A DNA stretch of 64,000 nucleotides, from contig NZ_JANHAV010000001.1 in the NCBI RefSeq assembly GCF_024464655.1, forward strand, positions 434,001-498,000, in the 5' to 3' direction. How positions within the stretch are numbered: position 1 is the stretch's first letter; the number at the start of each line of letters is the position of its first letter. A program made the position numbers and the translations under genes. This document shows positions 51,039 to 60,835 of the stretch, one piece after another. The notes beneath the pieces were generated by a model, which did no database searches, had not been told where the DNA came from, and was given only the letters and a program-made list of their open reading frames with translations. The stretch is from Halobellus inordinatus. GTDB taxonomy: Archaea > Halobacteriota > Halobacteria > Halobacteriales > Haloferacaceae.

Positions 51039-52787
51039 TCACTCGAAGTCCACCGTTCGGCGAAGGACGAAGCCGGCGAGCGACGCCGCCGAAAGCGCAC
51101 CCAGTGCCATCGTGAGCGTCCGCTTTCCGTTCTGCATCCCCTCTCGACTACTCGTTCGTTCGCCGCTCGACCCGCCGGCTCCGGCGGCGTCCCAATCCGC
51201 TGTGAAGACCCGTCCGTAGTACGCCGCCGCCGCCTCGCCGTCGAGCGCGAGGGTGACTTCCCTGTTCTCGGTCGCCGCGTGTTCGTTCCAGTTGAGACTG
51301 CCGACGATGACCGTCTCCCCGTCGATCACCGCGCCTTTCGCGTGGACTTTCCCGAACCGTCCGGCCGGGCGAGCGATCCGCGCCTCGATCGGGAGGCCAC
51401 GTTCGCGGAGGCGCATCGTCCGCTCGACGACCGCCTGGTTCGACTCCTCGTCGTACCACGCGTTCGAGAGGAGGATGCGGACGTCGACGCCGCGCTCGGC
51501 GGCGGCGACGAGCGACGCGAAGTAGGGGCCGTCCGGGTCGAGCCGTGGTGACAGGACGGCGATGCGGGCCTCTGCGCCGGCGATTTCGCTCCTGACGGCG
51601 GCCCCCGCGTTTCCGGGGGCCGTCAGCACTCGCACGTGTTCGATAGTGACCGTTTCGGGGGCGAATCCAGCATCGTACGACCCCGAAGCAGGGTCCTCTT
51701 CGACGAACGAGGCGTTCCGGCGGTGTTCGCGCCACGGCACGGCGTCGATGCCGTCGGCGTCGTGAGCGAAGACAGCGGCGAGTTCGTCGGCCGTCCGCTC
51801 GGAGTGAACGCGGACCCCCCACCCACGGCTGTCCCGACCCCCGGTCCCCGCCGGCTTCCAGTTCTCCGTCAACACGAGCGCGTCGTCGTCGCTGACGGCG
51901 TACTTGGGGTGGTGATACGAAAAGCGCGCGTGCGGGCCGTCGATCACGCGGACGTCGACGCCGCCCGCGACGAGGCGGTCGAGTTGTTCGCGCTGATTAG
52001 TCGTCGTCCCGCCGACTGGGCCGCCTTCCAGGAGCACGCGCACGCGGACGCCGCGGTCGGCCGCGGCGAGGAGCGCGTCGGCGACCCGGGGCGAGGCGAA
52101 CGTGTAGCCGGCGAGCAGGACCCGCGTCTCGGCGCGCTGGAGCGTTTCGAGCGGCACATCGGGCGAATCTGGGAGGACGAAAGCCGTCGCGGTCGCCGGC
52201 CCCGTCGCGACGACCGGCCGTGGAGATAACCCACGCGGCGTCCACTGGCCGGTCGTCGCGTTCAACCGCTCGCCTTCGCGAGCGCGGTCGTAGATGACGC
52301 GATCGACGGCGACGCCGTCTCGACGAAGGACGAGTCGTTCACCGGCGTTCGCCAGCGAGAGCGAGGCTCGGACGACCGGCACGTCGACGAGCGCTCGCGT
52401 CGCGTTCGGCGCCGCGGACAACGCGACGGTGCCGGTCGAGGGGACGCTGATATTCGACTCGCCGTCCGAGAGCGTCAGGTTCGACGCACTCGCGGCGTCG
52501 ACGACGACAAATTCGCCGACGTCGCCGTTTGCGACCGGATCCGGAAACGTGGCGACGATGTGCGGCCCTGCGGGTTGTCCATCGGTGGTGTTGGTCGCGG
52601 GCGAGCTGGGACCGGCTCCCGAAGACGCGGCCGCAACGGGCGCGACAGCTCCAGCGATCCCGGCAGCAACGAGGAGGAGCACGCAGACGAGCCGATACGC
52701 TTCACGAGAGGCGGGTCGCTGGACAGTCGTCCGATTCGCTGCGACATAGCGGCCCGCGATCCCCGTACGACGCGCTCGTGATACCAC
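51039..52787 (-). CDS. Secreted PLD-family nuclease/phosphatase, membrane-anchored
   Basis: A 582-residue protein with an N-terminal hydrophobic helix (about 30-50) and two phospholipase-D modules. HKD motif 1 is HHPKYAVSDDDALVL (about residue 290). Motif 2 is VHAKGAVIDGETVIVGS (about 480). A lamin-tail-like region precedes them (about 80-165). A C-terminal transmembrane helix (TMALGALSAASLAGFV) fixes it to the membrane with catalysis outside. Start GTG 52787. Converges with the RecJ-like gene. Confidence 0.88.
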   Translation of the reverse strand: MVSRARRTGIAGRYVAANRTTVQRPASREAYRLVCVLLLVAAGIAGAVAPVAAASSGAGPSSPATNTTDGQPAGPHIVATFPDPVANGDVGEFVVVDAASASNLTLSDGESNISVPSTGTVALSAAPNATRALVDVPVVRASLSLANAGERLVLRRDGVAVDRVIYDRAREGERLNATTGQWTPRGLSPRPVVATGPATATAFVLPDSPDVPLETLQRAETRVLLAGYTFASPRVADALLAAADRGVRVRVLLEGGPVGGTTTNQREQLDRLVAGGVDVRVIDGPHARFSYHHPKYAVSDDDALVLTENWKPAGTGGRDSRGWGVRVHSERTADELAAVFAHDADGIDAVPWREHRRNASFVEEDPASGSYDAGFAPETVTIEHVRVLTAPGNAGAAVRSEIAGAEARIAVLSPRLDPDGPYFASLVAAAERGVDVRILLSNAWYDEESNQAVVERTMRLRERGLPIEARIARPAGRFGKVHAKGAVIDGETVIVGSLNWNEHAATENREVTLALDGEAAAAYYGRVFTADWDAAGAGGSSGERTSSREGMQNGKRTLTMALGALSAASLAGFVLRRTVDFE

Positions 52788-52856
52788 GGCGCGTCTGGCC
52801 CGGCGATCCTATTTGAACGTACGCAGTCGCCGCCCAGTTACGTGGTCGCCGTCCGG

Positions 52857-54173
52857 TTACGCCGTCGGCGCTTCCGCGTCGGCGTCGTCATCCCCGAGTG
52901 CGTCAGTCGCGAGGTCGGCCTCGTGCTGGACGAGGAAGGAGCGTTCGTCGGTGTACTCGGCGACGGTTTCGAGAGCTTCCTCGGTGCCGATCTGCCGGAG
53001 CGCCCACGCCGCGGCGGCGCGGACGGTGTCGCTCTCGTCGTCGGCCAGCGTGTCCGCGAGGGGCGCGACCGCGCGCGTGTCGCCAATGAGACCGAGCGCG
53101 CGTGCGGCGTACGGCCGAACGTTGTCGTTGTCCATCTCCAGTTTGTCCGCGATCGCCTGCGTCGCCTCCGTCGACCCGATCTCGCCGAGCGCGCGGAGCG
53201 TCACCTTCTGGAGCGCCGGATCGGAGTCTGCGTCGACGTACTCGACGAGCGTCTCGACGGCCTCCGCTGCTCCATCACCCATCCGGCCGAGCGCCTTGAT
53301 CGCCGCCTTGTCGCGGCGCTGGGCGAGTTGGTGCATCTCCTCGAAGGCTTCGGGGTTCGCCATCCGGACGAGCGCATCCATACAGTGCTCCTGCATAAAC
53401 TCCGACTGGAGGCTATCCTTCGCGAGCAGCACCATATCGACGCGGCCGCGCTTCTCCCACTCTTTGAGCGCCGACAGCTCCGGTGGGTAGTCCTTGTAGT
53501 GACCCAGGACGTCGTAGAAGCCTTGCGCCATCAGTTGCTCGTTCGTCTCCAGGTCGTCCCACTCTTGGGCGTCTTCGAGACCGGCTTCGAGGTCGTCGGT
53601 CGCCTCCAGGAGCGACGCGATCGTCTCGGTGTCCTCGTCGGCGTCGAGGTCCGCGGCTTCGACGGCCGCGATCGCGTCGTCGAGTGCCGCCACGAGGGCG
53701 TCCTCGTCGTCACCGTCGAGCGCGACGTCGGCGTCCAGTTCACCGGCGACGGCGTCGGCGAAGGCCGAGACGACGTCGACGATCTCGGATTCGCCCTGTT
53801 CGGTCCACTGGGTGTCGGTCACCTTCGACTGCGCGGCCTCGATCTCGTCGACGACGTCGCTCGCGTACGGGCCGCGCTGGGACTCCAGGTCGTCGCGGAG
53901 GTCGGAGACGCGCGATTCGAGCTCCGCGCGCGGATCCTCGGCGTCTTCGTCGTCCTCGTCGGGTTCGGGCAGATCCGCGGCTTCGAGGTCCGACTCGATC
54001 CCGTCGAGGTCGGACTCGACGTCGTCTAAGTCTGCCTCCGTCTCCGCGCCCTCGAGGGCGGATTCGACGTCGTCGAGGCGTTCGTTCAGGGTTTCGGGCG
54101 TCGCGTCTGTCGACTCGTCCGACGCCGCCGTCTCCTCCGCATCGGCAGCCGTCTCGTCGTCCCCGTCGCTCAT
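52857..54173 (-). CDS. HEAT-repeat protein with acidic coiled N-terminus
   Basis: The 438-residue protein has a strongly acidic, helical N-terminal half (about 1-215) with heptad-like DDVESDLDG repeats. A HEAT/PBS-lyase-like repeat domain follows (about 270-420, repeating ALRALGEIGS / ARALGLIGDTRAV / AWALRQIGTEEAL units). Likely a protein-protein scaffold. No catalytic residue visible. Divergent from the methylase gene. Confidence 0.85.
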   Translation of the reverse strand: MSDGDDETAADAEETAASDESTDATPETLNERLDDVESALEGAETEADLDDVESDLDGIESDLEAADLPEPDEDDEDAEDPRAELESRVSDLRDDLESQRGPYASDVVDEIEAAQSKVTDTQWTEQGESEIVDVVSAFADAVAGELDADVALDGDDEDALVAALDDAIAAVEAADLDADEDTETIASLLEATDDLEAGLEDAQEWDDLETNEQLMAQGFYDVLGHYKDYPPELSALKEWEKRGRVDMVLLAKDSLQSEFMQEHCMDALVRMANPEAFEEMHQLAQRRDKAAIKALGRMGDGAAEAVETLVEYVDADSDPALQKVTLRALGEIGSTEATQAIADKLEMDNDNVRPYAARALGLIGDTRAVAPLADTLADDESDTVRAAAAWALRQIGTEEALETVAEYTDERSFLVQHEADLATDALGDDDADAEAPTA

Positions 54174-54270
54174 ATGCTCGATATCCGTCCGTACCCGAAA
54201 AGAGCGTTTCCCTTCTGTCGCCGCGGCGTCCCGAACGCTCTTTATAGGCTCGCAGGTGCAACTGGGGCCA

Positions 54271-55128
54271 ATGACCGCTCCGAGCGAGGACACGGCCGGT
54301 GACGTGAACGACACTACAGACGCGGACGACACTACAGACACGGACGACACCACAGACGCCGATGGCTCCGAAGACACGAACGACTGGGACACGACGGCCT
54401 ACGACGGGTCGCACTCGTTCGTCTACGAGTACGGCTCCGACGTCGTGGAACTACTCGACCCGCAACCGGACGAGCGGATCCTCGATCTCGGCTGCGGCAC
54501 GGGACATCTGACCGACCGTATCGCGGATGCTTGCGCGGGGGTCGTCGGCATCGATCAGTCGGCCGAGATGATCGAGACCGCACGCGAGGCCCACCCAGAC
54601 CGGCAGTTCGTCCGGGCCGACGCCCGCGACTTCGACGTCGAGGAACCGTTCGACGCCGTGTTCTCGAACGCCGCCCTCCACTGGATCCACGAGCAGGACG
54701 CCGTCATCGACGCGGTGGCGGAGGCGCTCGAACCCGGCGGGCGGTTCGTCGCCGAACTGGGCGGTACGGGGAACGTCGGCACCATCGTCGGCGCGATTCA
54801 GGCCGAACTGGACGCGCGCGGGTACGAACCGCCGACGGAGCCCTGGTACTTCCCGACCGTCGGCGAACACGCCACACGCCTCGAAGATCACGGGTTCGAG
54901 GTCCGCTACGCGCGCCTGTTCGATCGCCCGACCGAACTCGAGGAGGGCGAAAACGGCCTGGCGGCGTGGATCGAGATGTTTGGTGACCGGCTCCTCGGCC
55001 CGGTGCCGGAATCAGAACGTGGTGCCGTCGTCTCGGCGGTCGAAGACCGACTCCGAGAGGATCTCTACGACGACGGGACGTGGACCGCCGACTACCGGCG
55101 GTTGCGGTTCGTCGCCGTCCTCGAATGA
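54271..55128 (+). CDS. Class I SAM-dependent methyltransferase
   Basis: A 285-residue protein. After an N-terminal Asp/Thr arm (about 10-35, DDTTD repeats encoded by an imperfect 18-bp repeat), the SAM motif LDLGCGTGHLTDRIA (about 67-82) and motif II FDAVFSNAALHWIHE follow. Substrate unknown; resembles Tam/UbiE-like small-molecule methylases. A TATA-like CTTTATAGG about 28 bp upstream of the ATG (54239-54247) supports the start at 54271. Confidence 0.88.
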   Translation: MTAPSEDTAGDVNDTTDADDTTDTDDTTDADGSEDTNDWDTTAYDGSHSFVYEYGSDVVELLDPQPDERILDLGCGTGHLTDRIADACAGVVGIDQSAEMIETAREAHPDRQFVRADARDFDVEEPFDAVFSNAALHWIHEQDAVIDAVAEALEPGGRFVAELGGTGNVGTIVGAIQAELDARGYEPPTEPWYFPTVGEHATRLEDHGFEVRYARLFDRPTELEEGENGLAAWIEMFGDRLLGPVPESERGAVVSAVEDRLREDLYDDGTWTADYRRLRFVAVLE

Positions 55129-55168
55129 GCCACGGCGTGCGCGTGCTGGCGTTCTCCCGGTCTCGTCG

Positions 55169-55972
55169 TTAGGTCGCGTCGAGATACGTCTCGGCGAGTC
55201 CGTCCAGCGCTTCGTGATGCTCGGTCGTGTGCGGCGCGGTCAGCGGCGAGACCGACACCTTGCCCTCGACGACTGCGCGGCGGTCGGTGCCTTCCGGATC
55301 CGGGATGTCGCCCGCGCGCATCATCTCCCATATGCCGTCGTGGAGTGTGATCCGGCCGTTACCGTCGTGCTCGGCCGTCATCTCGTATAGGGTCGACGGG
55401 CGCGTGATTTCGAGCGGTGCGGGGCCGCTCTCCGGGTCGACGATGGGCGCGTTGATGTTCAGATACTCCGCCTGTTCGAACACGCCCGCGCCGAGCGCGT
55501 GTTCGAGCAGGTACGTCGTCGCGCGCGTCGCGTTCGCGAAGTCTGCGGGGTCGGTGGCCTGCTCGCGCCACGGCGTGTCGCCGTCGCCGGGGACGTACAG
55601 CGAGACAGCGATCGCCGGGACGTCGAAGAACGCCGATTCGACGGCCGCGCTGACGGTTCCCGACCGACCGAGGACGTACGCCCCGAGATTCGCGCCCTTG
55701 TTACAGCCGGCGACGACGACGTCGACCTCCGGACACAGCGATTCGAGGCCGGCGACGACGCAGTCGGCGGGGGTGCCGTCGATCGCGTACCCCAGGTCGT
55801 GCTCGCGGACGGCGACGTCGTTCGAGAGTTGGCGTCCGACGGCGCTCTGGTCGTTTGCGGGCGCGACAGCAGTCACGTCTGTGAACGCCGAGAGCTCCTC
55901 GTATAGCGCCTGGAATCCGACGGCGTCGATGCCGTCGTCGTTCGTCAAAAGTACAGAGAGCGAATCGCTCAT
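55169..55972 (-). CDS. surE: 5'/3'-nucleotidase SurE
   Basis: A 267-residue SurE phosphatase acting on nucleoside monophosphates. The N-terminal metal site LLTNDDGIDAVG (D-D pair), Ser in NDQSAVGRQLS and Asn in AGCNKGANLG are visible. The start is the ATG at 55972. Convergent with the methylase gene. Confidence 0.95.
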   Translation of the reverse strand: MSDSLSVLLTNDDGIDAVGFQALYEELSAFTDVTAVAPANDQSAVGRQLSNDVAVREHDLGYAIDGTPADCVVAGLESLCPEVDVVVAGCNKGANLGAYVLGRSGTVSAAVESAFFDVPAIAVSLYVPGDGDTPWREQATDPADFANATRATTYLLEHALGAGVFEQAEYLNINAPIVDPESGPAPLEITRPSTLYEMTAEHDGNGRITLHDGIWEMMRAGDIPDPEGTDRRAVVEGKVSVSPLTAPHTTEHHEALDGLAETYLDAT

Positions 55973-56082
55973 ATCGGTATCTTCGCGGGACGGCGGAAAG
56001 GTGTACCGCCCGTGGCGGTCTTCAGAGGCGGTTTCCCAGATGGGATCGGTCAAGGGGACGGATCAGCCTGGGACGATCCGGC

Positions 56083-57579
56083 TCACGCGACGCCCTCGAC
56101 GAACGTCTCGTCGTCGACGACGAGGTTGTACGCGCCCTCGTCGCCGTTCCACAGACAGAGGACGTTCTCGAACGCCAGCACGTCGCCGTAGTCGGCTGTG
56201 AGAAGCGCCTCGTTCAGCGGGTCGCGCGTGGTCGAGACCGCGTAGTGTTCGACCGACTCGCTGCCGTCGCTGATCTTGAACAGGGGATTGGCGTCGTCGC
56301 TGTCGGTCAGGTCGCGGCTCAACTTCACCGCGAGGAGATCGATGCGGTTCGTGACGTGTCGCTCCATCTCGGCCATCTTCGCGTGCCGATCCGGGTCGGC
56401 AAGGACGTCCGCGCGGCGCGCTCCGTCAGGCCGCAGAATCGCGTAGGAGAACTGGACCGTCTCGTTTCTGAACGTGCCGTCCCCGGGCGTGCGCCCGCTG
56501 GACTCGGGGACTGTATCTGACTCCGAGTCGGCCGCAGACCCGGTTCCTGTCTCGGCCGTGGACTCCACGCCAGCGTCGGCCGTCCCGGCCTCGTCGAGGC
56601 GGTGCTGGAACGGCGGTGCAGCGACGTCGCGGCGGCGATCGAACGACCAGCCGCGATCGGAGGGGGCCTCCCCCGGCCACAGTCGGAGCGTCGGCGCGTA
56701 CACCGACACCGCAGACGCCGGCGGCGCGAGCGCGCGCTCGACGTCGCGGAGCCCCGTGCTGGTGTTGCGGTCGGCGGGTGCGATGGCGACGAACGAGCCG
56801 TCGTCTGCGACGGCGTCGAGATACCGCGACGCGACGGCTTCGGGGTCGTCGAGTTCGCTCAGCACGTTCGCGAAGAGGACGAGATCGAACTCGCTCCCGG
56901 GCTCGAACGCCTCGGCGGTCTCGCGGTGGATCGTCGTCCGGAAGTTCCGTCCCGTCTCTTTCAACATCCGTTCGAGCACGTCGGCCGACGCGGACGGTTC
57001 GACGGCGTGGTAGTCGACGACGGCGTCCGCCGGAAGATAGTCGTGCAGCCCGAGCGCCGGCCCGCCGGTTCCCGCGCCGATGTCGAGGACGCGAAGCGTT
57101 CGGGGGAGGTGCTCGCGCTCTGCGAGGTCGTCGAGCACGTAGCCGATCGCCGCGTAGTAGTCAGAGAGGTGATAGACCGCGTACCCGAGCGCCGCCACCG
57201 CGTCGTATTCGACGGGGTTCTGCCGGTAGTAGTCCTCTTTGAGTCGGCGGATCGTCTCCCGTAACTGGTCGCCGGTCTCGCCGCGATGCCAGTTCGCCCC
57301 GTAGCGCTCGACGAGCAGGTCTTCCAGCGCGAACGCGTACGGTTCGGGAAACGTGTCGGGTTCCCATCCCGGTTGCGGCGCGGGGTCCTCGCTCACCGGA
57401 ACGAACGTGCCGTCTTCGCGCTCTCTGAGGCCGAGGTCGTACGCCTCCTCGCGGAGTGTTTCTCGGACGACGGCCGGGTGCGGCGTCCCGTCGATGTACT
57501 CGTGGATCTCTTCGGGATCGATCGGGCGGACGTTTCGCAGGTACTTCGCGTTCGCGCGCACGGCCTCGCGGTCGATCAT
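56083..57579 (-). CDS. Rsm22-like SAM-dependent methyltransferase
   Basis: A 498-residue protein with an N-terminal helical domain (about 1-150), a SAM-binding site LRVLDIGAGTGGPALGLHDYL (about 162-182), a low-complexity Ser/Thr/Glu insertion (about 320-375), and a C-terminal beta-domain with PLN(E) and LCLWNGDEGAYN. Layout fits the Rsm22 family (small-subunit rRNA methylase-like). The zinc cysteines of that family are absent. Coupled by ATGA to tyrA. Confidence 0.78.
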   Translation of the reverse strand: MIDREAVRANAKYLRNVRPIDPEEIHEYIDGTPHPAVVRETLREEAYDLGLREREDGTFVPVSEDPAPQPGWEPDTFPEPYAFALEDLLVERYGANWHRGETGDQLRETIRRLKEDYYRQNPVEYDAVAALGYAVYHLSDYYAAIGYVLDDLAEREHLPRTLRVLDIGAGTGGPALGLHDYLPADAVVDYHAVEPSASADVLERMLKETGRNFRTTIHRETAEAFEPGSEFDLVLFANVLSELDDPEAVASRYLDAVADDGSFVAIAPADRNTSTGLRDVERALAPPASAVSVYAPTLRLWPGEAPSDRGWSFDRRRDVAAPPFQHRLDEAGTADAGVESTAETGTGSAADSESDTVPESSGRTPGDGTFRNETVQFSYAILRPDGARRADVLADPDRHAKMAEMERHVTNRIDLLAVKLSRDLTDSDDANPLFKISDGSESVEHYAVSTTRDPLNEALLTADYGDVLAFENVLCLWNGDEGAYNLVVDDETFVEGVA

Positions 57580-58358
57580 TCTGTGTCCCCGTGACCGTCT
57601 TCGGTCCTATCGGCGTGCTTCCGCTGTCGCTGTCTGGCCTCTTCGTACAACTGCTCGAAGGCGTCGCCCTCGGCGTCGGCGACGCGGCGTGCGGCCTCCG
57701 CGACGGCGTCGGCACCCTCGAACGACTCTTGAATCTCCCGGTAGACGCGTGGGGTCCCCTCGGTCACGGTGTCGACGAGGTCCGACAGGACGCTGGAAAT
57801 CGGCGTCGCAAACTCCTCGCGGACGTCCTCGGCCGCCAGCGCGTACGCGAGGACCGCCGTGTGCGCCCCCGCTTGCACGGTCTCCATCGCCGAATCGTGT
57901 TCGGCGGGGTCCGTCTCGAAGACGTGGTTGTCGGCGTCGGCGATGGCGTCGAGCGCGGCGTCCGTGAGGGGACCGGCGGCGTCGACGACTGCCGCGACGT
58001 TCCCTGGGGCGTTTTCCGGGGCGAAAAGCGGGTGCAGACTGACGCGCTCGCGGTCCGGCAGGTGTTCCCGCATCGCTTCCACGGGGTCGGCCATCACGCC
58101 GGTAACGTCGAGCATCGCGCGCTCGGCACGCTCGGCGTGGGCCGCAACCGCGTCCCGGACCGCACTGATCGGCACGGCGAGACAGACCACGTCGAACGTT
58201 TCCGTCGTATCGAGCGCGACGGCACGACCCTCCACTACGTCCGCAGCGGCGCTCGCGACAGCCCAGTCCCGGTCGGCGAACGCCACGTCGAACTCCGCCG
58301 CGAGCGTCTCGCCGGCCCAGCGACCCATCGCGCCGGCTCCGACGACGAGTACCTCCAT
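57576..58358 (-). CDS. tyrA: Prephenate dehydrogenase
   Basis: A 260-residue NAD(P)-dependent dehydrogenase for tyrosine synthesis. Starts with the Rossmann motif VVGAGAMGRWAG (5-16). The prephenate dehydrogenase segment includes ERVSLHPLFAPE (His) and a helical C-terminal dimerisation domain. No chorismate mutase or ACT fusion. The ATGA overlap with the Rsm22-like gene indicates one transcript. Confidence 0.92.
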   Translation of the reverse strand: MEVLVVGAGAMGRWAGETLAAEFDVAFADRDWAVASAAADVVEGRAVALDTTETFDVVCLAVPISAVRDAVAAHAERAERAMLDVTGVMADPVEAMREHLPDRERVSLHPLFAPENAPGNVAAVVDAAGPLTDAALDAIADADNHVFETDPAEHDSAMETVQAGAHTAVLAYALAAEDVREEFATPISSVLSDLVDTVTEGTPRVYREIQESFEGADAVAEAARRVADAEGDAFEQLYEEARQRQRKHADRTEDGHGDTE

Positions 58359-58655
58359 CGCCGCCGACTACGCGCCGCCCCAATCAAAAGGGGTTCGGTG
58401 ACGGTTTCGGGACCGACTCCGGGCGAGTTGTGAGCTACTTCCGGAATCAGCGCTGATATTTAGAGGAATACGTTTAACCGAGTGGTTACCCGTGTCTAGG
58501 TGGGGGAAAAGAGTCTGTACCGTCGCAAAACTGGCCGGTCGGCCAGACCGACAGCGTATGCTGACGGCACAGCGACTGCTATCGCCGTACAGTATGGGGA
58601 TGAACACGCGCGTAATCGCTCTATAACAATAGGGGAATAGAGAAAGTAACCACCG
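58359..58655. other. 297-bp gap with a motility-box promoter and palindromes
   Basis: Divergent space upstream of the thioredoxin-like gene. It contains the box and TATA-like CGTTTAA at 58445-58477, a hairpin CTGGCC-GGTC-GGCCAG at 58531-58546, and a short open frame from 58492 that starts before the expected transcription start. A leader of about 155 nt would precede the downstream ATG. Confidence 0.5.
58445..58477 (+). promoter_or_regulatory. Motility-box-like element and TATA box
   Basis: AATCAGCGCTGATA (58445-58458), then 12 bp and CGTTTAA (58471-58477). The core ATCAGCGCTGAT is identical to that at cheY, and the spacing is the same. The expected transcript starts near 58500, before the gene at 58656. 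Confidence 0.6.
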
Positions 58656-59159
58656 ATGAAGTTTCCTACGGTCTCCGGGAGAGACACACAGGGGCGTCGA
58701 CTGACGCTTCCCGACGACTTGCACGGCGAGCAGACGCTCGTCGTCGTTAGCTTTCATCAACGACAACGGTCGCTCGTCAACTCGTGGCGACAGTTCGCAT
58801 CCGAGCTGTGCGAGCGGTTCGACCACTTCGGGTATTACGAGCTTACCGTCTGCGGCAAGGGCGGAATGCTCCCGCCACAATCGATGGGCGGAATGTCGCC
58901 CGCCAGCGCCCGCCAGCGCACACACGACAATACGGTCTTCCTCTCGGTCGACAAGCAGGCGTTCCGACGCCGCCTCGGGATCCTCGGCGAACAGACGATC
59001 TACGCGTTTCTGCTCGAAGACGACGACGTGGTTCGCCAGGCCGCCGGCGTACTCACGCCGAAGACCGGCGAGGCGCTGGAGTCGCTTCTTCAGTCGTATC
59101 GCGACGAGAAGCACCGCCAGCCGAACGGATCCGAGAGCGCCGGCGAGTCGTCGAGCTGA
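58656..59159 (+). CDS. Thioredoxin-fold-like protein without CxxC
   Basis: The 167-residue protein begins MKFPTVSGRDTQGRRLTLPDDLHGEQTLVVVSFHQRQRS, like AhpC/TSA-family or ATP10-like proteins, but no active-site Cys pair follows (the only early Cys residues are in ELCERF and TVCGKG). Role unknown. A Ser/Glu/Gly tail. A motility-box-like promoter lies about 180 bp upstream, so it may be coregulated with motility; that is an inference. Confidence 0.65.
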   Translation: MKFPTVSGRDTQGRRLTLPDDLHGEQTLVVVSFHQRQRSLVNSWRQFASELCERFDHFGYYELTVCGKGGMLPPQSMGGMSPASARQRTHDNTVFLSVDKQAFRRRLGILGEQTIYAFLLEDDDVVRQAAGVLTPKTGEALESLLQSYRDEKHRQPNGSESAGESSS

Positions 59160-59193
59160 TCGTATTGTTTTTCTGGCTGACGGGCGCGCTCCG

Positions 59194-60405
59194 TCAGAGC
59201 TGTAGTTCGATCGGGTGTTCGGTCAGGTTCTCGTAGCCGTCCTCGGTGACGACGACGAGATCTTCGATCCGAACGCCGCCGACTGCTGGGTCGTACAGCC
59301 CTGGCTCGATCGTGATGACGTGGCCCGGCCGCAGTTCGCCGCCGTCGGGCGAGACCCGCGGCAGCTCGTGTACGTCGAGGCCGACGCCGTGTCCCGTCGA
59401 GTGGATGAAGCCCGTTTCGGTCGTCGGGTCCGAACGGAGCGTCGGCAGGCCCGCGTCCTCGTAGACGTCGCAGGCGGCGTCGTGGACGGCTGCGCCGGTC
59501 ACGCCCGCCTCGACGGCGTCGAGAGCGGCGTCGAGCGCCTCGTGAGTCAACTCGAACCACTCGCGGACGGTCTCGGTCGGTTCGCCCTTCACGAACGTCC
59601 GCGTCATATCGGCGTGGTACTTCGTCGCCTTCGAGCGGGGGAAGATGTCGACGATGATCGGCTCGTTCGGCCGCAGCGGACCGCTCCCGCGATCGTGCGG
59701 GTCTGCGGCGTCCACGCCGCAGGCGACGATAGTCTCGTCGAGCGCGCAGCCGTGGCGGAGCAGCGTGACCTCGATCTCCTCTTTGACACGCTCGCTGGTC
59801 AGGACCGCACCGTTGTAGCGGAGGATCTGGTGGTCGCCGTCGGTCGTGTCGGCGTCTACCTCGTCCGACTGGACGATCGAGGCGTCTTCGAGCAGATCTG
59901 CTGCCGCCCGCATCGCCGCTTCGTTGGCCTGCTGGGCCGTGCGGATGTGTTCGATCTCCTCGGGCGTCTTTCGCGCGCGGATATCCGTCACGACGTCCTC
60001 GGTTTCGGGCGCGACCGCGACGCCGCGCTCGCGGAGATGGTCGGCGGGGCCGAGTGGGAACCGCTCCGGGGTGGCGACGCTGTCGACGCCGAGGTCGTCG
60101 AGCCACGCGGCGACGACGCGCGCCTTCGCCTCGCCTGCACCGTGCTCGGCGGCGAGCGCGCGGTAGTCGTAGTCGGCGAGGCGCGACACGTCGTCGGCTC
60201 GGCTCTCTTTCTTGGCGCGACCGTACTCCAGCGCAGAGACGAGCAGCGCCGTCCTCTCGGGCGTGTAGACGGTCACGAACGGGTCGGGTGCGTCGAATCC
60301 CGAGAGGTAGCGCTGCGTCGAGTCCGAGCTGTCGGCGTCGACGAGGTAGCCGTCGTGTCCGTCGGCGTCGAGATAGGCGTCGAGTTGCGAGAGATCGGGG
60401 TCCAT
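59194..60405 (-). CDS. M24 family Xaa-Pro dipeptidase/aminopeptidase
   Basis: A 403-residue pita-bread metallopeptidase. The metal ligands of M24 are visible in order: two Asp in [20 protein letters not shown], His in [12 protein letters not shown], Glu in ITIEPGLY and Glu in VRIEDLV. Creatinase-like N-terminal domain (about 1-155). Start ATG 60405. Convergent with the thioredoxin-like gene. Confidence 0.92.
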   Translation of the reverse strand: MDPDLSQLDAYLDADGHDGYLVDADSSDSTQRYLSGFDAPDPFVTVYTPERTALLVSALEYGRAKKESRADDVSRLADYDYRALAAEHGAGEAKARVVAAWLDDLGVDSVATPERFPLGPADHLRERGVAVAPETEDVVTDIRARKTPEEIEHIRTAQQANEAAMRAAADLLEDASIVQSDEVDADTTDGDHQILRYNGAVLTSERVKEEIEVTLLRHGCALDETIVACGVDAADPHDRGSGPLRPNEPIIVDIFPRSKATKYHADMTRTFVKGEPTETVREWFELTHEALDAALDAVEAGVTGAAVHDAACDVYEDAGLPTLRSDPTTETGFIHSTGHGVGLDVHELPRVSPDGGELRPGHVITIEPGLYDPAVGGVRIEDLVVVTEDGYENLTEHPIELQL

Positions 60406-60552
60406 AGCCGTTCGGTGGGACGCGGTCGGATAAAGAACCACGCTTCAGACGTCTTTCGGCGCCGACTCGATCCTCGACCGCCCTCCCTGATCGCCCTCGT
60501 GCGCCGGGTTCGGACCACAACCGTATTACGGGCGCGCCGCGGTCGTTCGACT

Positions 60553-60834
60553 ATGGCTGTCGAGAACGTCATCTGGCCGCGCTACCTCGACGCGTCCGTC
60601 TCTCGTGAGGACGGACGACGGGTTCCGCTCGACGACGCCGTCGAGGATCCGACGGTCGACGAGATCGCGCAGGCCGTCCAGCAGATCGGCTACGACGCCG
60701 TCATCGAACGCGACGTAACGCACCCCCGCGAGTGGGACGCCCGGGGGCGCGTGCTCGTGAAAGGCGCCGAGGATTCGACGAAGAACGACCTCGTGCAGGC
60801 GGTCGCCGCCTACGTCGGGATCCTCCGGGGCTGA
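60553..60834 (+). CDS. srp19: Signal recognition particle 19 kDa protein
   Basis: SRP19 binds the tips of helices 6 and 8 of 7S RNA so that SRP54 can join. The 93-residue protein starts [25 protein letters not shown] and has the [16 protein letters not shown] end. The partner RNA is encoded in the same window (41.7-42.0 kb). It runs into gar1 two bases later. Confidence 0.95.
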   Translation: MAVENVIWPRYLDASVSREDGRRVPLDDAVEDPTVDEIAQAVQQIGYDAVIERDVTHPREWDARGRVLVKGAEDSTKNDLVQAVAAYVGILRG

Positions 60835-60835
60835 G

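Noticed and set aside
58492-58626. A 44-codon frame with GTG start in the gap before the thioredoxin-like gene
   Set aside because: Its start lies upstream of the transcription start predicted from the TATA box, and the sequence has no recognisable character.
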